A stretch of 64,000 nucleotides of DNA. Source: Valencia hispanica (taxonomy: Eukaryota > Chordata > Actinopteri > Cyprinodontiformes > Valenciidae). Of this stretch, positions 42,967 through 53,410 are shown one piece after another; within the stretch, counting starts at the first letter, position 1, and every line of letters begins with the position of its first letter. The stretch is taken from NCBI GenBank assembly GCA_963556495.2, contig OY747713.1, positions 35,368,961 through 35,432,960 on the forward strand. Reading direction: 5' to 3'. The notes under the pieces are model-generated. The model was not told the DNA's origin. It searched no databases and saw only the letters and a program-made list of their open reading frames with translations. The translations under genes and the position numbers were made by a program.

Positions 42967-43810
42967 GCTATCATTTTGGCTTACCTGTACAATAATGCTC
43001 TGGACAGATCTCTTATTCACATAACCTCCATTTATTGAAGGAGATATGATGGGAAGGAGAGTTCCATCAATGCAGCCAATCACACTTTGAAACCCTAAAA
43101 TATATCAAATTGATGAGTGCTTCCAGTATCCAAGCTTTATGACATACATTAATTATTGCTTACACAGACATTTGCAATACTGGGGAACGCTTCCTTGAGA
43201 TGTCTGGTGGTTCTGTGACCTGGGAACACTATAAATGTGTACAGCAGTCGTTTCAGTGCAAGGGTCACATTTCTGACAGCCTGACAGCCAGTTGCCTTGG
43301 ACATATGCTCATCATCACCGATAATTTACAATAAACTGCCAGTCGCAAAAAAATTAAGTGCAATACAAAGAATTTGCTCGGAGCGGAAAGCATTTCCATG
43401 ACGAGTCATGTATGAATTGTGTGGGCTGAGAATTTTGTTTAAAAGAAATTGATGGCAGAGAAAAACGGAGACGTTTATACAGGTACTCAAGGAGTGTCTG
43501 ATAATCCTCTCCCGACGGAGATTTCTGTGGAGTATCTGCACTTTCACATCAACAGGCTCTTCAGGAAACTGACATGCCATGTCTGCCACTGCTTTTAGAC
43601 TCCAGGCTTCAACTTAAGAGCAGGAGAAACCCAGTGTTAGTTGAAGCAAACTTGCCAGCAAGCAGGTACGTTTCACAGAGTATGTTGCCCGGGTAACTGA
43701 CTCAAAGTTACACTGAACTGGCTTTGCGAAATAGAACAAACAGTGTTGCCCTCAGCTCAGAGTTAACTCAGGGTTTTCACTAAACTTGCTTTGTGAAATG
43801 CACCACAGGT
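42967..43810 (-). mobile_element. PIF/Harbinger element with transposase remains
   Basis: The high-coordinate end has GTTAACTCAGGG and CACTAAACTTGCTTTGTGAA, terminal or subterminal sequence of a fish Harbinger group whose ends read 'gctttgtgaaat'. The transposase is encoded leftwards. The low-coordinate end is missing. Confidence 0.65.
42984..43589 (-). pseudogene. HARBI1-like (DDE_Tnp_4) transposase, partial with introns
   Basis: Exon 1 starts MADMACQFPEEPVDVKVQIL and RRERIIRH. A shifted segment (EYLYKRLRFSLPSI) is followed by a return to frame at SEQILCIALNFFATGSLL. An in-frame TAA follows (43328-43326; tyrosine TAT expected), then DDEHMSKATGCQAV, LKRLLYTFIVFPGHR and LKEAFPSIANV. A GTAAGC...TTTTAG intron (about 43165-43092) leads to GFQSVIGCIDGTLLPI, holding the first catalytic aspartate, and to NKRSVQSIIVQ before another GTAAG donor (about 42984). 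The rest of the DDE domain is absent. Confidence 0.8.
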
Positions 43811-43846
43811 CATTGAGTATCTGTAACAACCTCCTCAATTGTACAA

Positions 43847-44679
43847 TACAGACACTTTCCAAAAAAAGTTTATATCAAAATGTTTATTTCTTTCCATGGT
43901 CTTGGGCTTGGGTTCTGTTCCTCACTCATCTTCCTCCAAACTCTTGGACATTGATTCCTGAATGAAAGGCACATTTTACTTTTATCTGAAGAGAGGACAT
44001 TGGACCACTGGCCAACAGTCCACTCCTGCTTCTCCTTGGCCCAGTTCAGATGCTTCCTACGCTGGCTAAGGCTCAGAAGTGGTTTGACCCAAGGAACCCG
44101 ACAGTTGTAGCCCATCCCCCAGATGCGCTCCCGGATCTGCTGAAGCCCACGGTTAGCTCTGCTGCTGGTGCATCTACTCCTTCCACATGTTGCCCTTCCA
44201 CTAGACTTTCCATTAAAATGCTTGGACACAGCAGTCTGTAAACAGTCAGCCTCCTTAGCTATGAACATTTGTGGCTTACCCATCCTATGGAGAGTATCAA
44301 TGACGGTCTTCTGGCCAGTTGTCAAGTCTGCAGTCTTCCCCATATTGAACCTAACTGAGACAGGTGAAGCAATTTAATGACACCTGGGAAAACCTGTGCA
44401 GGTGCTTTGAGTTTAGTAGATGAGTGGTGTGTGACACTCAGTTTAAAACGTTCATGCCCTGTAAAATTTGGGCTGATTTCTTCACAGTATTCTAATTTTT
44501 TGAATTCCTGTTTTTTTATTTTATGAGCTGGAAGCCCAAATTATGTACAAATAAACAAATTTTTGAAATTGTTTAAGTTGTGGGACCTGAATCTATACTC
44601 TATGGAAGTTTAACGTTTTGAATGGCATTATGGAAATAAACTTTTCAACGATATTCAAATTTTTTGGAAAGGGTTTGTA
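43847..44679 (-). mobile_element. Tc1-B copy 2, deletion derivative
   Basis: Ends: TACAGACACTTTCCAAAAAA on the left; TACAAACCCTTTCCAAAAAA in reverse complement on the right. TA is present at both tips. The 5' region (44490-44679) aligns with that of Tc1-B copy 1. At 833 bp it is about half the length of a full Tc1. Confidence 0.85.
43870..44343 (-). pseudogene. Tc1-B transposase, internally deleted and truncated
   Basis: 157 open codons. The N-terminal paired-like helix-turn-helix (MGKTADLTTGQKTVIDTLHR, then KEADCLQTAVSKHFNGK and CGRSRCTS) is intact, but a deletion after SRANRGLQ removes the linker. Then follow MGYNCRVPWVKPLL, WAKEKQEWTVGQW and SSDKSKMCLSF, where the family has SDESKF with the first catalytic aspartate. 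PRVWRK ends the homology, and the second and third catalytic residues are missing. It could at most make a DNA-binding fragment. Confidence 0.85.
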
Positions 44680-44689
44680 TTTAAAGCAA

Positions 44690-45655
44690 CTGCTGGATTG
44701 TTTTTTTTAGATTAGATCTTCAAAGACCATTCACTAAAACCTCCTAATAGCAGTCCCTCAAAGTCTAGTTTACTGTAAAGTCAAGTTCTATGTAGAGCTG
44801 CTCCTCTCCACATGAAAATATGCAGACTGAATTATTTTTCATCTGCTCTGGGTTCAGCCGCCATTCATTTACTTTGCCAAAGAAACGATACCTCCTCCTT
44901 CTCCTCTCAGTTACACGACTGTCACCTGAGTAACACACCTCAGACTGCAAGTGTCATGTTTGTGTAAAGGAGGACCCAACTGTGCAAGATGAGGGGGATT
45001 TAATAAAGGTTACAAATAAAGAACTTACAAGGTCGGTAGTAGTAGTGAGCAGATGCAGGTGAGGAAGAGAGCAGGTGAAAGCAATCAGCAGCTGGGCAAG
45101 GGAGCAGAAGAGAAAGACTGGACACAAAATAATCCTAAATGAGAAGAGGAAGGACCAACTCTGAAGTAATAAAGATATCTAAGAAAAACTCAAAATAAAA
45201 GCACTAATGAACAGGGAAGAGAGGAGAGAACAGAAGGAAGCATAATAATAAATACCAGAAAGAGAATTTGAACAAGTAAACCATCCTAAAAGGATAAATT
45301 AAGTTACACAGAACTAACAGAGATAAAATAATGAGATAAGGAAAAACAAATAAAAGATTCAAACAACCCAAAAACAATGAAAAAAAAAAGTGTATATATC
45401 TAAGGAGAGACAAAAAGTGAAAATATGGAAGGCAGGTAGAACCAAAAATCACAACACTGAAATCCTAAAGTAAAACATAACAGAAGCTAACACCAAGAAA
45501 TAAACTAAAATGATAAGGTAAACTGAATAACGAAATGAAATAACTAAAACACAAACACCTAAGGATTGTAACAGCAGGTATCTTCAATATACCTTCAATA
45601 CACTGTCCTGAACAACTGTCACCTATTACCGCTGGACCTATCTAACCCCTATATC
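44690..45655. other. unrecognised DNA with a strand-biased A/G-rich stretch
   Basis: From about 45060 to 45570 the plus strand is strongly purine-rich (for example GGGAAGAGAGGAGAGAACAG), mirrored as long open pyrimidine-coded frames on the minus strand (45204-45452). I do not take those as genes. The part at 44955-45010 (AGGAGGACCCAACTGTGCAA) resembles the start of a fish repeat but is not assigned. Confidence 0.45.
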
Positions 45656-45657
45656 CT

Positions 45658-46520
45658 CAAGGCAAGGCAAGTTTATTTGTATAGCACAATTCATGTTACA
45701 GGACAATTCAAAGTGCTTTATATAAAACATCAAAAGCATTACAGCAGAGTGCAGAAAAAAGCAAAAGTACAGGAATTAAATGCATGATTTAAAATGAACC
45801 AAAAAAAATCTATCTTAATAGAAGCCGTGAAGATTTAAAACTTTGAATAAATACCTAATCAAAAGTAGCTGAGAACAGGTGGGTCTTTAACCTGGATTTA
45901 AATAAACTGAGTGTTTCAGCTGATCTGAGGCTTTCTGACAGTTTGTTCCAGACATGTGGAGCATAAACGCTGAATGCAGCTTCTCCATGTCTGGTTCTGA
46001 CTCTGGAAACTGATAAAAGAGTGGATCCGGATGACCTGAGGGGTCCGGTATAGGTTCATACTGGGTCAGGAGATCACTGATGTATTTTGGTCCTAAACCA
46101 TTAAGAGCTGGATAGACCAGCAGCAGAACTTTGAAGTCTATCATCTGACAGACAGGCAGCCAGTGTAACAACCTCAGAGCTGGACTGATGTGGTCCACTT
46201 TTTTGGTCTTAGTGAGAACTCCAGCAGCAGAGTTCTGGATGAGCTGCAGTTTCCTAATTGATTTTTTAGGTAGACCTGTAAAGACGCCATTACAATAATC
46301 AAGCCGACTAAAGATGAACGCATGGACTAGTTTTTCCAGGTCCTGCTGAGACATCAGATCTTTTATCTTTGAGATATTCTTAAGGTGATAGTAGGCTGAT
46401 TTTGTGATTGCCTTAATATGTTTTTCAAATTTTAGGTCTGAGCCCATCACTATACACAGATTTCTGACGTGGTTGGTGGTTTTTAGGTGTATGGCACTCT
46501 GATGGCACAAACTGAGCAGT
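45658..46520 (-). mobile_element. L2-type LINE 3' part
   Basis: The tail at the low coordinate is GGCAAGGCAAGTTTATTTGT followed by CAATTCAAAGTGCTTTATAT, a very common fish LINE tail. ORF2 C-terminal coding is upstream on the minus strand. 5'-truncated at about 46520. Confidence 0.8.
45850..46510 (-). pseudogene. L2-type LINE ORF2 C-terminal half
   Basis: The frame from 46510 encodes VRNLCIVMGSDLKFEKHIK, SAYYHLKNISKIKDLMSQQD, LVHAFIFSRLDYCNGVFTGL, IRKLQLIQNSAAGVLTKTKK and LRLLHWLPVCQMIDFKVLLL. Near 46050 the homology changes frame to LRSSGSTLLSVSRVRTRHGE, FSVYAPHVWNKLSESLRSAE and LFKSRLKTHLFSATF. The last 60 or so residues of the long open frame are therefore out of frame with the family. One frameshift only, so this is a rather young copy. 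The RT active site is not included. Confidence 0.85.
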
Positions 46521-48049
46521 TTCTGTCAGAGACATTGTAGATATCTATGCCACTATCCTTTTTGTCTAATCTATTTATCTGTAGTAAATGTCTTTTCAGA
46601 AGTTATGTCACGTGACCTGGTGTGTGTGCTTGACCTTGTGATCTGAAGAGTGCACCTTTTTCCTCAACCTTGATCCTGGGACAATTGACCCAGTTGCCTC
46701 CTCCTCCTGATTTTAGAATGACATAATTGGCTGTGTTCAGCACTCTGCACGCACAGCAATCCTCTTCATCTGCCTTATGCTGTTGATAAGTTGCAGTAAA
46801 TTTTGATGGTGGAGGGCCTTAAACATCCCTAACTAATAGGAAAGTTCTGCATATTATTATACATAAAACGTAACACAGATGATGCACCCATGGCAGTAGG
46901 ATTGTGGTGTGATATCTTTGGTGTGTAGTTGCTCCTTGATGTGAACTGTTAAAACTGTGCCAGGCACGGAGCCCAGGGCATAATGTGATTGCAGGAATAC
47001 AAGCTAGTAGGCTGCTGATCCATAGAGTTTGGTGAGGGTGCATTAGACCAAAGGAGACTGCAGGGGGGAAAAAAACACTACTTGGCAAAATTCCTGTCAA
47101 TGTGAAAAAGGTTTTCCAATTTTACTGCAATCCAGCCACATGCTAATGGCCCATTTTTGTGGTAGGTGGCCTTAATCTTGTGTGACGGGGGGCTTACACA
47201 CAGTTTACTCCATGTGCAATTCTTGATTCTGTGCTGCTTATAAAAGAGTTGAACATGTAATATTCTAATGGCTTTAACGATACTATAAACTCAATTATTA
47301 GATCTATTTGCAATAATAAATAGTTTGTGTGGCTGCACATAGTTTTCATTTGCTAAAATTGCTAAAATATGAGGTTCAGATATTGCCTCCACATGAAGCC
47401 CACCATGTATCAAGTCAGAAAATGAGCAATTTGCTGAAAATGGAGTTCCAAGGTTTCTAGCAACTATTACCTAAATATGAGGAAAAGATGGATGTGATTA
47501 GATAATAACTCTGGAATTATCTTTTAGGGATGTTGTGAAGATTAAAAAGTAATGAAAACCAAAATGAAGAAAACAGTGACAAAATTACTTATAAATGAGG
47601 AGGAAAGAAGTTTGAGGTGACAAGAAAGGTGAGAAAGATCGAGACAAGAGAAACTGTATAAAGGGGGACAAACAATAGGTCCACACTGGTGTGGTGGGGA
47701 GGGGGGACTGAGAATAAAGCATAATTTAGGTGGAGGGTTAGAGTGCAGTGTTTCTTAGCTTTAATTGGGCCTGAGGCTGCAGGATATATACAGTGACAAC
47801 ATCAAAGGTCAGATATACATCAAGCACTACTGGGACATGTCGACTTACAAAGAGAAGACTGCAAGGAATGAAGACATCGACATAAAATAACCAGTAGCAT
47901 ATATATATTTTAGAGAAAAGAACAACACATAGTCCATACTATTATTAAACATAAATTAATAAAAATAAAGCTGACTTTCTACCTTTTATCAAAAAATGTC
48001 AAAATGGCCAAGAATGCAAAAAGACCAATCTGTGATCCAAAATACAAAA
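46521..48049. other. unrecognised DNA
   Basis: The 93-codon minus frame at 46819-47100 shows no motif that I know. No element ends were recognised. Confidence 0.5.
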
Positions 48050-49215
48050 TTTAAAGTAGGCAAATTTGAATGTGAAGCTTTTAAGCATTTCAACAGTGCA
48101 GTTCTTTTACAGACCATAACTGACAGAGCATTGGAGAAAACTTTGAATACTATCACACTATTCTTGTAAAAACCAACATATCAAACATATTTAAACATTC
48201 ATAATACAGGTCTTTGGAGGCTGCTTATACTTCATACCTGAAGCAGTCACAATGCTGTATTTTCCTGCTTCTGTGGACAGGCAAACACATTCAGGAGTGT
48301 GAAACTTTAAACATTTAGTCTTTCTGGGAGTGTCCTTGGGTCACTTTTTCAGCTGTATGCTGAGGGACATTGTTCATTTGATTATCCTTTTGTGCCAAAG
48401 TTTTAAGTTCTGTGCTGATCATAATGATCAGTAGGATCAAACATTTTTTCATCAGACAGAAGGGCATATTTTCAGAAACTAAGGTCTTTCTTCATTAAAG
48501 CTTTTACTAATGGGTTCTTTTTTGCTTGGTGGCCTTTCAGACGATATTGGTAAAGGGCTGGTTTCACTGTGGATAGTGACATTCTCTTGACAGCTTCTGT
48601 GTGCAGAATGTCTTTTAGTTTTTTTCCTGGAGATCAAACACAAATATGGCATCAAAACACATTGATCTTTTTGACACAGAACCTGTCTCCTCCCCTGTAG
48701 TTATATGTGCATACAACTGAACAGATGAATGTTTCCCTCCTGATATCTGGGAATAGTGCCGAAGTATAAACCGGACTTGGAGGATTTAAATATATCTTCC
48801 TGATATATTGCCTGATTTCTTTTGATTTATCCATGAAGTCACATGAGGAAGTAGTTTGTTTGAAAGGTCGCCTTATGATACACATTGTCTCCATTTAATT
48901 CAGATATTGTGGACTAAACTATCAGAAGTTTTCAGATACCTGAAATTATCAACTGGGCTTTCCACAGTTGTTTGAAGACATAGTTATGTTGGTGTTTTTA
49001 TACTTTTGACTGTGAAGAAAGTCATAAAAACTTTGCATAATTGATTTTCTCTCATTAATCTGACACTAAGCAAATAGTAATAATGTTCTTAATGTCAGAT
49101 TAAGCAAATTATTAATCTTTATCTTCAATCTATCGTATCGAAGATAAAACCTGGAAATATTTAGGCACATTTTGTTTTTTTTTAGATTAAATGTATGTAA
49201 ATATGTAGTTCAGCT
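48050..49215 (-). mobile_element. Tc1-E: degraded Sleeping-Beauty-group relic
   Basis: The transposase N-terminus and 5' UTR order match Sleeping-Beauty-like Tc1 elements: GTTTTTATACTTTTGACTGT (about 48990-49010) sits where the family has an inner direct repeat, and AATGTATGTAAATATGTAGT (about 49190-49210) resembles the outer one. The left end is not recognisable. Confidence 0.5.
48250..48834 (-). pseudogene. Tc1-E transposase, heavily degraded
   Basis: Begins MDKSKEIRQYI at 48834, close to MGKSKEISQ of Sleeping-Beauty-like transposases. After frameshifts, weakly similar pieces follow: a TVKPALYQYRLKG-like helix region (about 48530-48570), then a SDEK motif (about 48450) in place of the first catalytic SDE(T/S)K. 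No continuous frame longer than about 60 codons. Confidence 0.55.
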
Positions 49216-50104
49216 TTATATCTTAAAATGTATAGGTCTAAATATCATCTATTACTTTAGATTTTTGTTCTTGCTGAAATTTACAGCGAAACTGTTTTTT
49301 CTTCCATTTGTACTGTACTAGGCATTACAATTTTTCTAAACTAAATACTGATCAATAAATCACTCATTAAGGTCAAAAATATAATAATCCGTCCCCCGAG
49401 AATTCAATACTATCTAATTTTCCAGGCTCTGTAATCATTGTCAACTTTTCATTGCCAGATAATGTAGGTTTTACCACAGCTGACTTGACTTGTAAATAAA
49501 AGTTTCTGTATCTATTGTTTGTATTTCAATATATTAAAAAAGTTAGACTTCTTTTAAATTTACTCCTATGATACAGTATATTGAAGCTGACTTAATGCCT
49601 TGGTTCCATCAAGCATCAAAGTTAGGAGGTGGTGTTTTTAGAATTTTTCTCATATGTTCTGTCAAGACAGACATGCAGGATATCTTCAATTACATCACCT
49701 GCACAAAAGGATGCTAGCTAACAGCATTGCTTGAATATCCAGCTGGACTACAGACTCATTGAGATTGGGGTGAAACCAGTCTAAAATCAAAGCACAGCCG
49801 TTTCCCACCTACATGTGTAAATGCTGTGTGTGAAGGCACAACTGTCTTGTTATCCAGGTGCTGAAAGGAAGTAACACAGGTGTAGTTGATTAACGCTCTA
49901 AGCCACCCGTAGTTGCTCAGCACACAGGGTTAAGTACATCCTGCAGTCAGCTGGCTGCCTTTTCAGTGGTTAGTATGTTATAGGGTTAATTAAAATCAGA
50001 AAAAACTTTTCAGGAGCAAGAATGGTTGCAAACTTGTGAATTTCTCTACTACCCCAACTCTCCTTTTGCATCAAGTACTAAAAAATCTAATTATGTGGGG
50101 GTTA
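49216..50104. other. unrecognised AT-rich DNA
   Basis: Nothing recognised. Confidence 0.5.
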
Positions 50105-50245
50105 GGTCCTAGGTTTGTATTTCAGTCTTTCTGCATGAAATTTACACTTTATCTCCATACAGATGTGGATTCTCCCCTAAGTACTATGGCTTCCACCCAC
50201 TGACACTGCATGAACATAGCAGGTTTATAGAAAATAGATGGATGA
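50105..50245 (+). repeat. LINE 3'-tail repeat H fragment
   Basis: CTGCATGAAATTTACAC, GTGGATTCTCCCCTAAGTAC, TATGGCTTCCACCCACTGAC and AGAAAATAGATGGATG follow the order of the common tail ('gcatgttctccccgtg ... ccggcttcctcccac ... gaaaatggatgg'), with an internal loss. It is on the opposite strand to the copy at 23920. Confidence 0.55.
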
Positions 50246-50589
50246 AATTGCAACAAATGGCATGCAATACACCAATTTGGGCTTACCATCCAGACCATTT
50301 TCATAATTTTCCCACATCTGTAACTCGTATGGCTGCTAACACTAAGGTGTGCTAACATCTCTGGCAACCTTCTTCTCATCTTTATCAGTCAAATATATTT
50401 TTCAGTCCTTGTGATATTCTTAACTATTGTTTGCATAGGATTCTTCCTGTTGATGACAGGAATCTATTTAGGCAGTTGTGTTACCCTCCAAGTCCCCCAT
50501 TAACATAATCTCTGTATAAATATTATTTTATTTTTTTCCACTTTTTGATAAAGTCATTGCACTAATGTATGTATCCCATCACTTGCCCA
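50246..50589. other. unrecognised DNA
   Basis: Nothing recognised between two LINE-tail fragments. Confidence 0.4.
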
Positions 50590-50665
50590 ACAACCACTCG
50601 AGATAGACACTAGCTCCCCTGCGACCTTACACAGACAAGCTGGTATAGACAATGGGTGGATGAAT
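50590..50665 (+). repeat. LINE 3'-tail terminal fragment
   Basis: GATAGACACTAGCTCCCCTG and CGACCTTACACAGACAAGC, ending ATAGACAATGGGTGGATGAA, match the last 70 bases of the same kind of tail. Confidence 0.55.
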
Positions 50666-51158
50666 GATATCTGTCAGAATTATGTTCTATGATTGAAACC
50701 ATTCAATAGGTTAAACAAGAAGGCATAGTGGTAGGTTTTGGCCTAAATTGCAGGGTTTAAAGATTGAAAGTTGTGATAGGGTTGTGTAATCTAAATCCAG
50801 TGGGTCTCAATGCTTATTGTGATGTTTTTGTTCAATTTTGACAAAGACAGAATAATTGAAGGGTCATTTTTTTAACCATTAAATTGCACAAATGCGTACT
50901 TAGAAATCCTAAGGAGTCTATTAATCCTGTTTAATTTTGCTCTGTCTAAAACTGAAGACTCTAAAGGCTCTGCAGAATATTGTGCACAAGTCAGACATTT
51001 TGACATAAAGCCGAATAGGGTTTTAAGTAAAAAACACCCACTTTGGAAACGATATGTTTGTCTAGTATTTTGCATTGAATTGATTCACTAATTGTGGAAG
51101 CTACCAGTGAGTTTAAGATGTGGAAAACGTCAATAATGAAAAAGGTTTGTTTACACAC
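50666..51158. other. unrecognised DNA
   Basis: Nothing recognised. Confidence 0.45.
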
Positions 51159-51204
51159 TTAAAGCTGCAGTAGGTAAGTCTGAGAGGAGAGCAGACTTAA
51201 GGCC

Positions 51205-52130
51205 GGTTTATATTTCTGCGTCGTGTCCCTCACGTAGGGTGCGCCGTAAACGGCGTAGCCTATACGTAGGTCCGCAGAGGCTTTACGCGCACCTCCACGG
51301 ACCTGAAGTGCAGCCTGGCGACGCAACGCAGAGACGCGGAAGTACTCCCTTGTGATTGGTCAGTGAGATTACGTACGCACGTACCATCTTCTACGTCTCC
51401 GTCTTCTCATTTGATTGCGTTGCAAAGTGTTCAAAAGAAGGATAATTTCTTCGTCCGATGCACTCAAGCCCCGCTTCTAATGCCCTCCTCCCTCCTTCTG
51501 CTGCGCTACTGGCATAACAACTGCCAAAGATAATCAGCTGACGCGATTTAGAAAACAAAGGTACGTGAATATTTCCTAACAGTAAACCACATATGACAAC
51601 ATTAGCTGTGAGTGCACGGATGATTGCACGCACTGCGGAGGTTTACTGTAATACCACCACCAAAAAAACAAAACAAGTATTAATCAAGCAAGGGTAATTA
51701 CCTGTCAAGCAGAAACATTGCCAACTCGGAATCGGTTTTAAACCCTTTCAGGTCCCGTAGCTCCCTCCACCTCTCAAAGGCTACGCCAATATTTACCCTC
51801 GTTTTATCTCCGTCTGGTCAAGTTCTTCCTTCTTAGCTTTTTTGTCCTCCTCGGTCATCTTCTTTTTTATTATTTTAGCCGTATATGCTGTTGTTGGCAG
51901 CGGCGGTACGGGCAGTTTTTCTTTAGGTGACTGTTGCTCGGCCATAGCTAACTCCCAGCTTCTTGCAGAAGCGCATCCAGTTGCGTAGCGGTTACGTAGC
52001 GGAGCGAGGCGCGGGTCGCAGTATGTGTGTGAGGAGTGATAGACAGATGTCAGACGCTGCTCTGGCTCTGATTGGCTGTTTTCTACCGGGCGCGGTGTGT
52101 TCTTGTAAATAGCAGTAGGGGCTGTAGGCG
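51205..52130 (-). mobile_element. nested GC-rich DNA transposon with transposase-like exon
   Basis: The left border has GGCCGGTTTATATTTCTGCG and then a CpG-rich stretch of TACGTAGG/GCGTAGCC motifs. The right side has TTGCGTAGCGGTTACGTAGC. Both recall fish elements with 'ggccggtttatatttctgcgtc' termini, but the right terminus is not cleanly visible. The coding remnant is on the minus strand (51702-51945). Confidence 0.55.
51702..51945 (-). pseudogene. transposase-like first exon with one frameshift
   Basis: Starts MAEQQSPKEKLPVPPLPTTA at 51945, then a lysine/glutamate-rich stretch (KKKMTEEDKKAKKEELDQ). After a one-base frameshift near 51805 come NIGVAFERWRELRDLKGFK and TDSELAMFLLDR, ending at a splice donor (CAG|GTAATT at 51702/51701). 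A W-R-x-L-R-x-x-K-G-x-K-(S/T)-D motif followed by xFLLDxY is familiar from multi-exon transposase-like proteins of fish. I cannot assign the superfamily with certainty. The remaining exons are absent. Confidence 0.55.
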
Positions 52131-52255
52131 TGAGCAATTGAGCTGCTTTTTTTAACAGATTACAAATCTCATTTCCTACTTTCAGGACATATGGACAGTC
52201 TTAGGAAATATCACAAAAAGTTACTTTTATTAAAGTTACCTACTGCAGCTTTGAA

Positions 52256-53009
52256 GCAACAAATTATTTTAATAGATTTTTAAGAAATGTAACACCATTT
52301 TAGAACTAAAAACAGCTTGGCAACTTGATTTTCCCTTAAAACTATCTCAGTTACCTTTGGTTCTCAAAAAAAAATTCGGTAGAAAAAACAACAATGCCCT
52401 GTTAATAATTAGACACCTGTCTTTGGTTTACCCCTCCCCTCTCGACTGACCTGACCTACTTTTTACGAATTCAAAAGACATATGGTACAATACAAGCTTA
52501 CATACTGTATTTCCCTGACATTTGTATGTTCTACCACTTGTAGCAACATGCAAAGGTTATACAGTACTAAATGATTTAATGAGCTAAGATGGGTGAGAAA
52601 CATACAGGTTTCAAACTTCATTCTAACTTAGATGTAAGACAAATTGCAGGAAACTAAATTCCAAGTCCTGTAGAATAACATTTCTAAAAATATCACTGTA
52701 GTTGTACCTGGAAAAATCTGAGGCGTATTGGTATTCAATGAGTTTAATAACTGCCTTATTTGATTGTGACATATTTCTCAGAGCCACTTAAAGAAATTTG
52801 CAACCACTTTCCTTAATGAACAGGATAGATATTCTTTCACAAAATAGTAATTGATTAAATTTTCACAGACATAGTTACCATAATGAACGGTTTTTGAGAC
52901 TCCAAAAGCAGCAACAACCAAAGACCAGAGGGAGAGAGTTTAAAAAGCTTATTGAAAATAACCAGGAACTGAATGGACGTCGTCAGGAGGTTTAGGATCG
53001 GAGATACTG
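52256..53009. other. unrecognised DNA
   Basis: No element ends or coding motifs recognised. Confidence 0.5.
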
Positions 53010-53410
53010 AGGAGGACAGGTAAGTGGTTATTGATTTATTAGGAGAACGAGAAGGTCAGAGAGTGATGAGGGTGGCTTACGGTTCCAGTGAGTCGTGGAG
53101 CCCCACGGAGAGGGAAGTGGAAATCCAGCGGCTGAGGTTGGCTGAGAGTGGGCACGCTGAGTGGTGATTGATCCAGTGCTGTTTCTATTGCAGGTGAGCC
53201 AGAGGGTGGACTGCCAGGTAAACCGGTGGAGCAGGATCAGGTAAGTTTTTCTAGCGGAGGTGGATGGAGGACCGGATGAAGACTGACCAAGGGAGAACGA
53301 TGAATGACACGGAGCATGGAGAGTTCAGAGCGATTGGAGGGAGAGAAACCCAAAGGGCTCATCCAAGGCCAGGATCTTCGAGGAAGACAGTGACAAGGTG
53401 AGTTTTGAGG
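53010..53410 (+). repeat. purine-rich dispersed repeat J, copy 2, with splice-like motifs
   Basis: Shares the GAGGGTGGACTGCCAGG ... GGATCAGGTAAGT arrangement with 25200-25265. Donor-like motifs: CAGGTAAGT (53017), CAGGTGAGC (53191, directly after an acceptor-like TTTCTATTG), CAGGTAAAC (53215), CAGGTAAGT (53238), AAGGTGAGT (53395). No continuous frame links them. Confidence 0.5.

Larger units (their letters stand above)
51159..52253. mobile_element. MITE G with perfect 17-bp TIRs, enclosing another element
   Basis: AAAGCTGCAGTAGGTAA (51161-51177) is repeated exactly inverted at 52236-52252. This terminus is familiar from abundant fish MITEs. Its inner left arm is short (to about 51200) and its inner right arm longer (about 52140-52235). 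The GC-rich middle is a separate, nested insertion. Confidence 0.8.
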
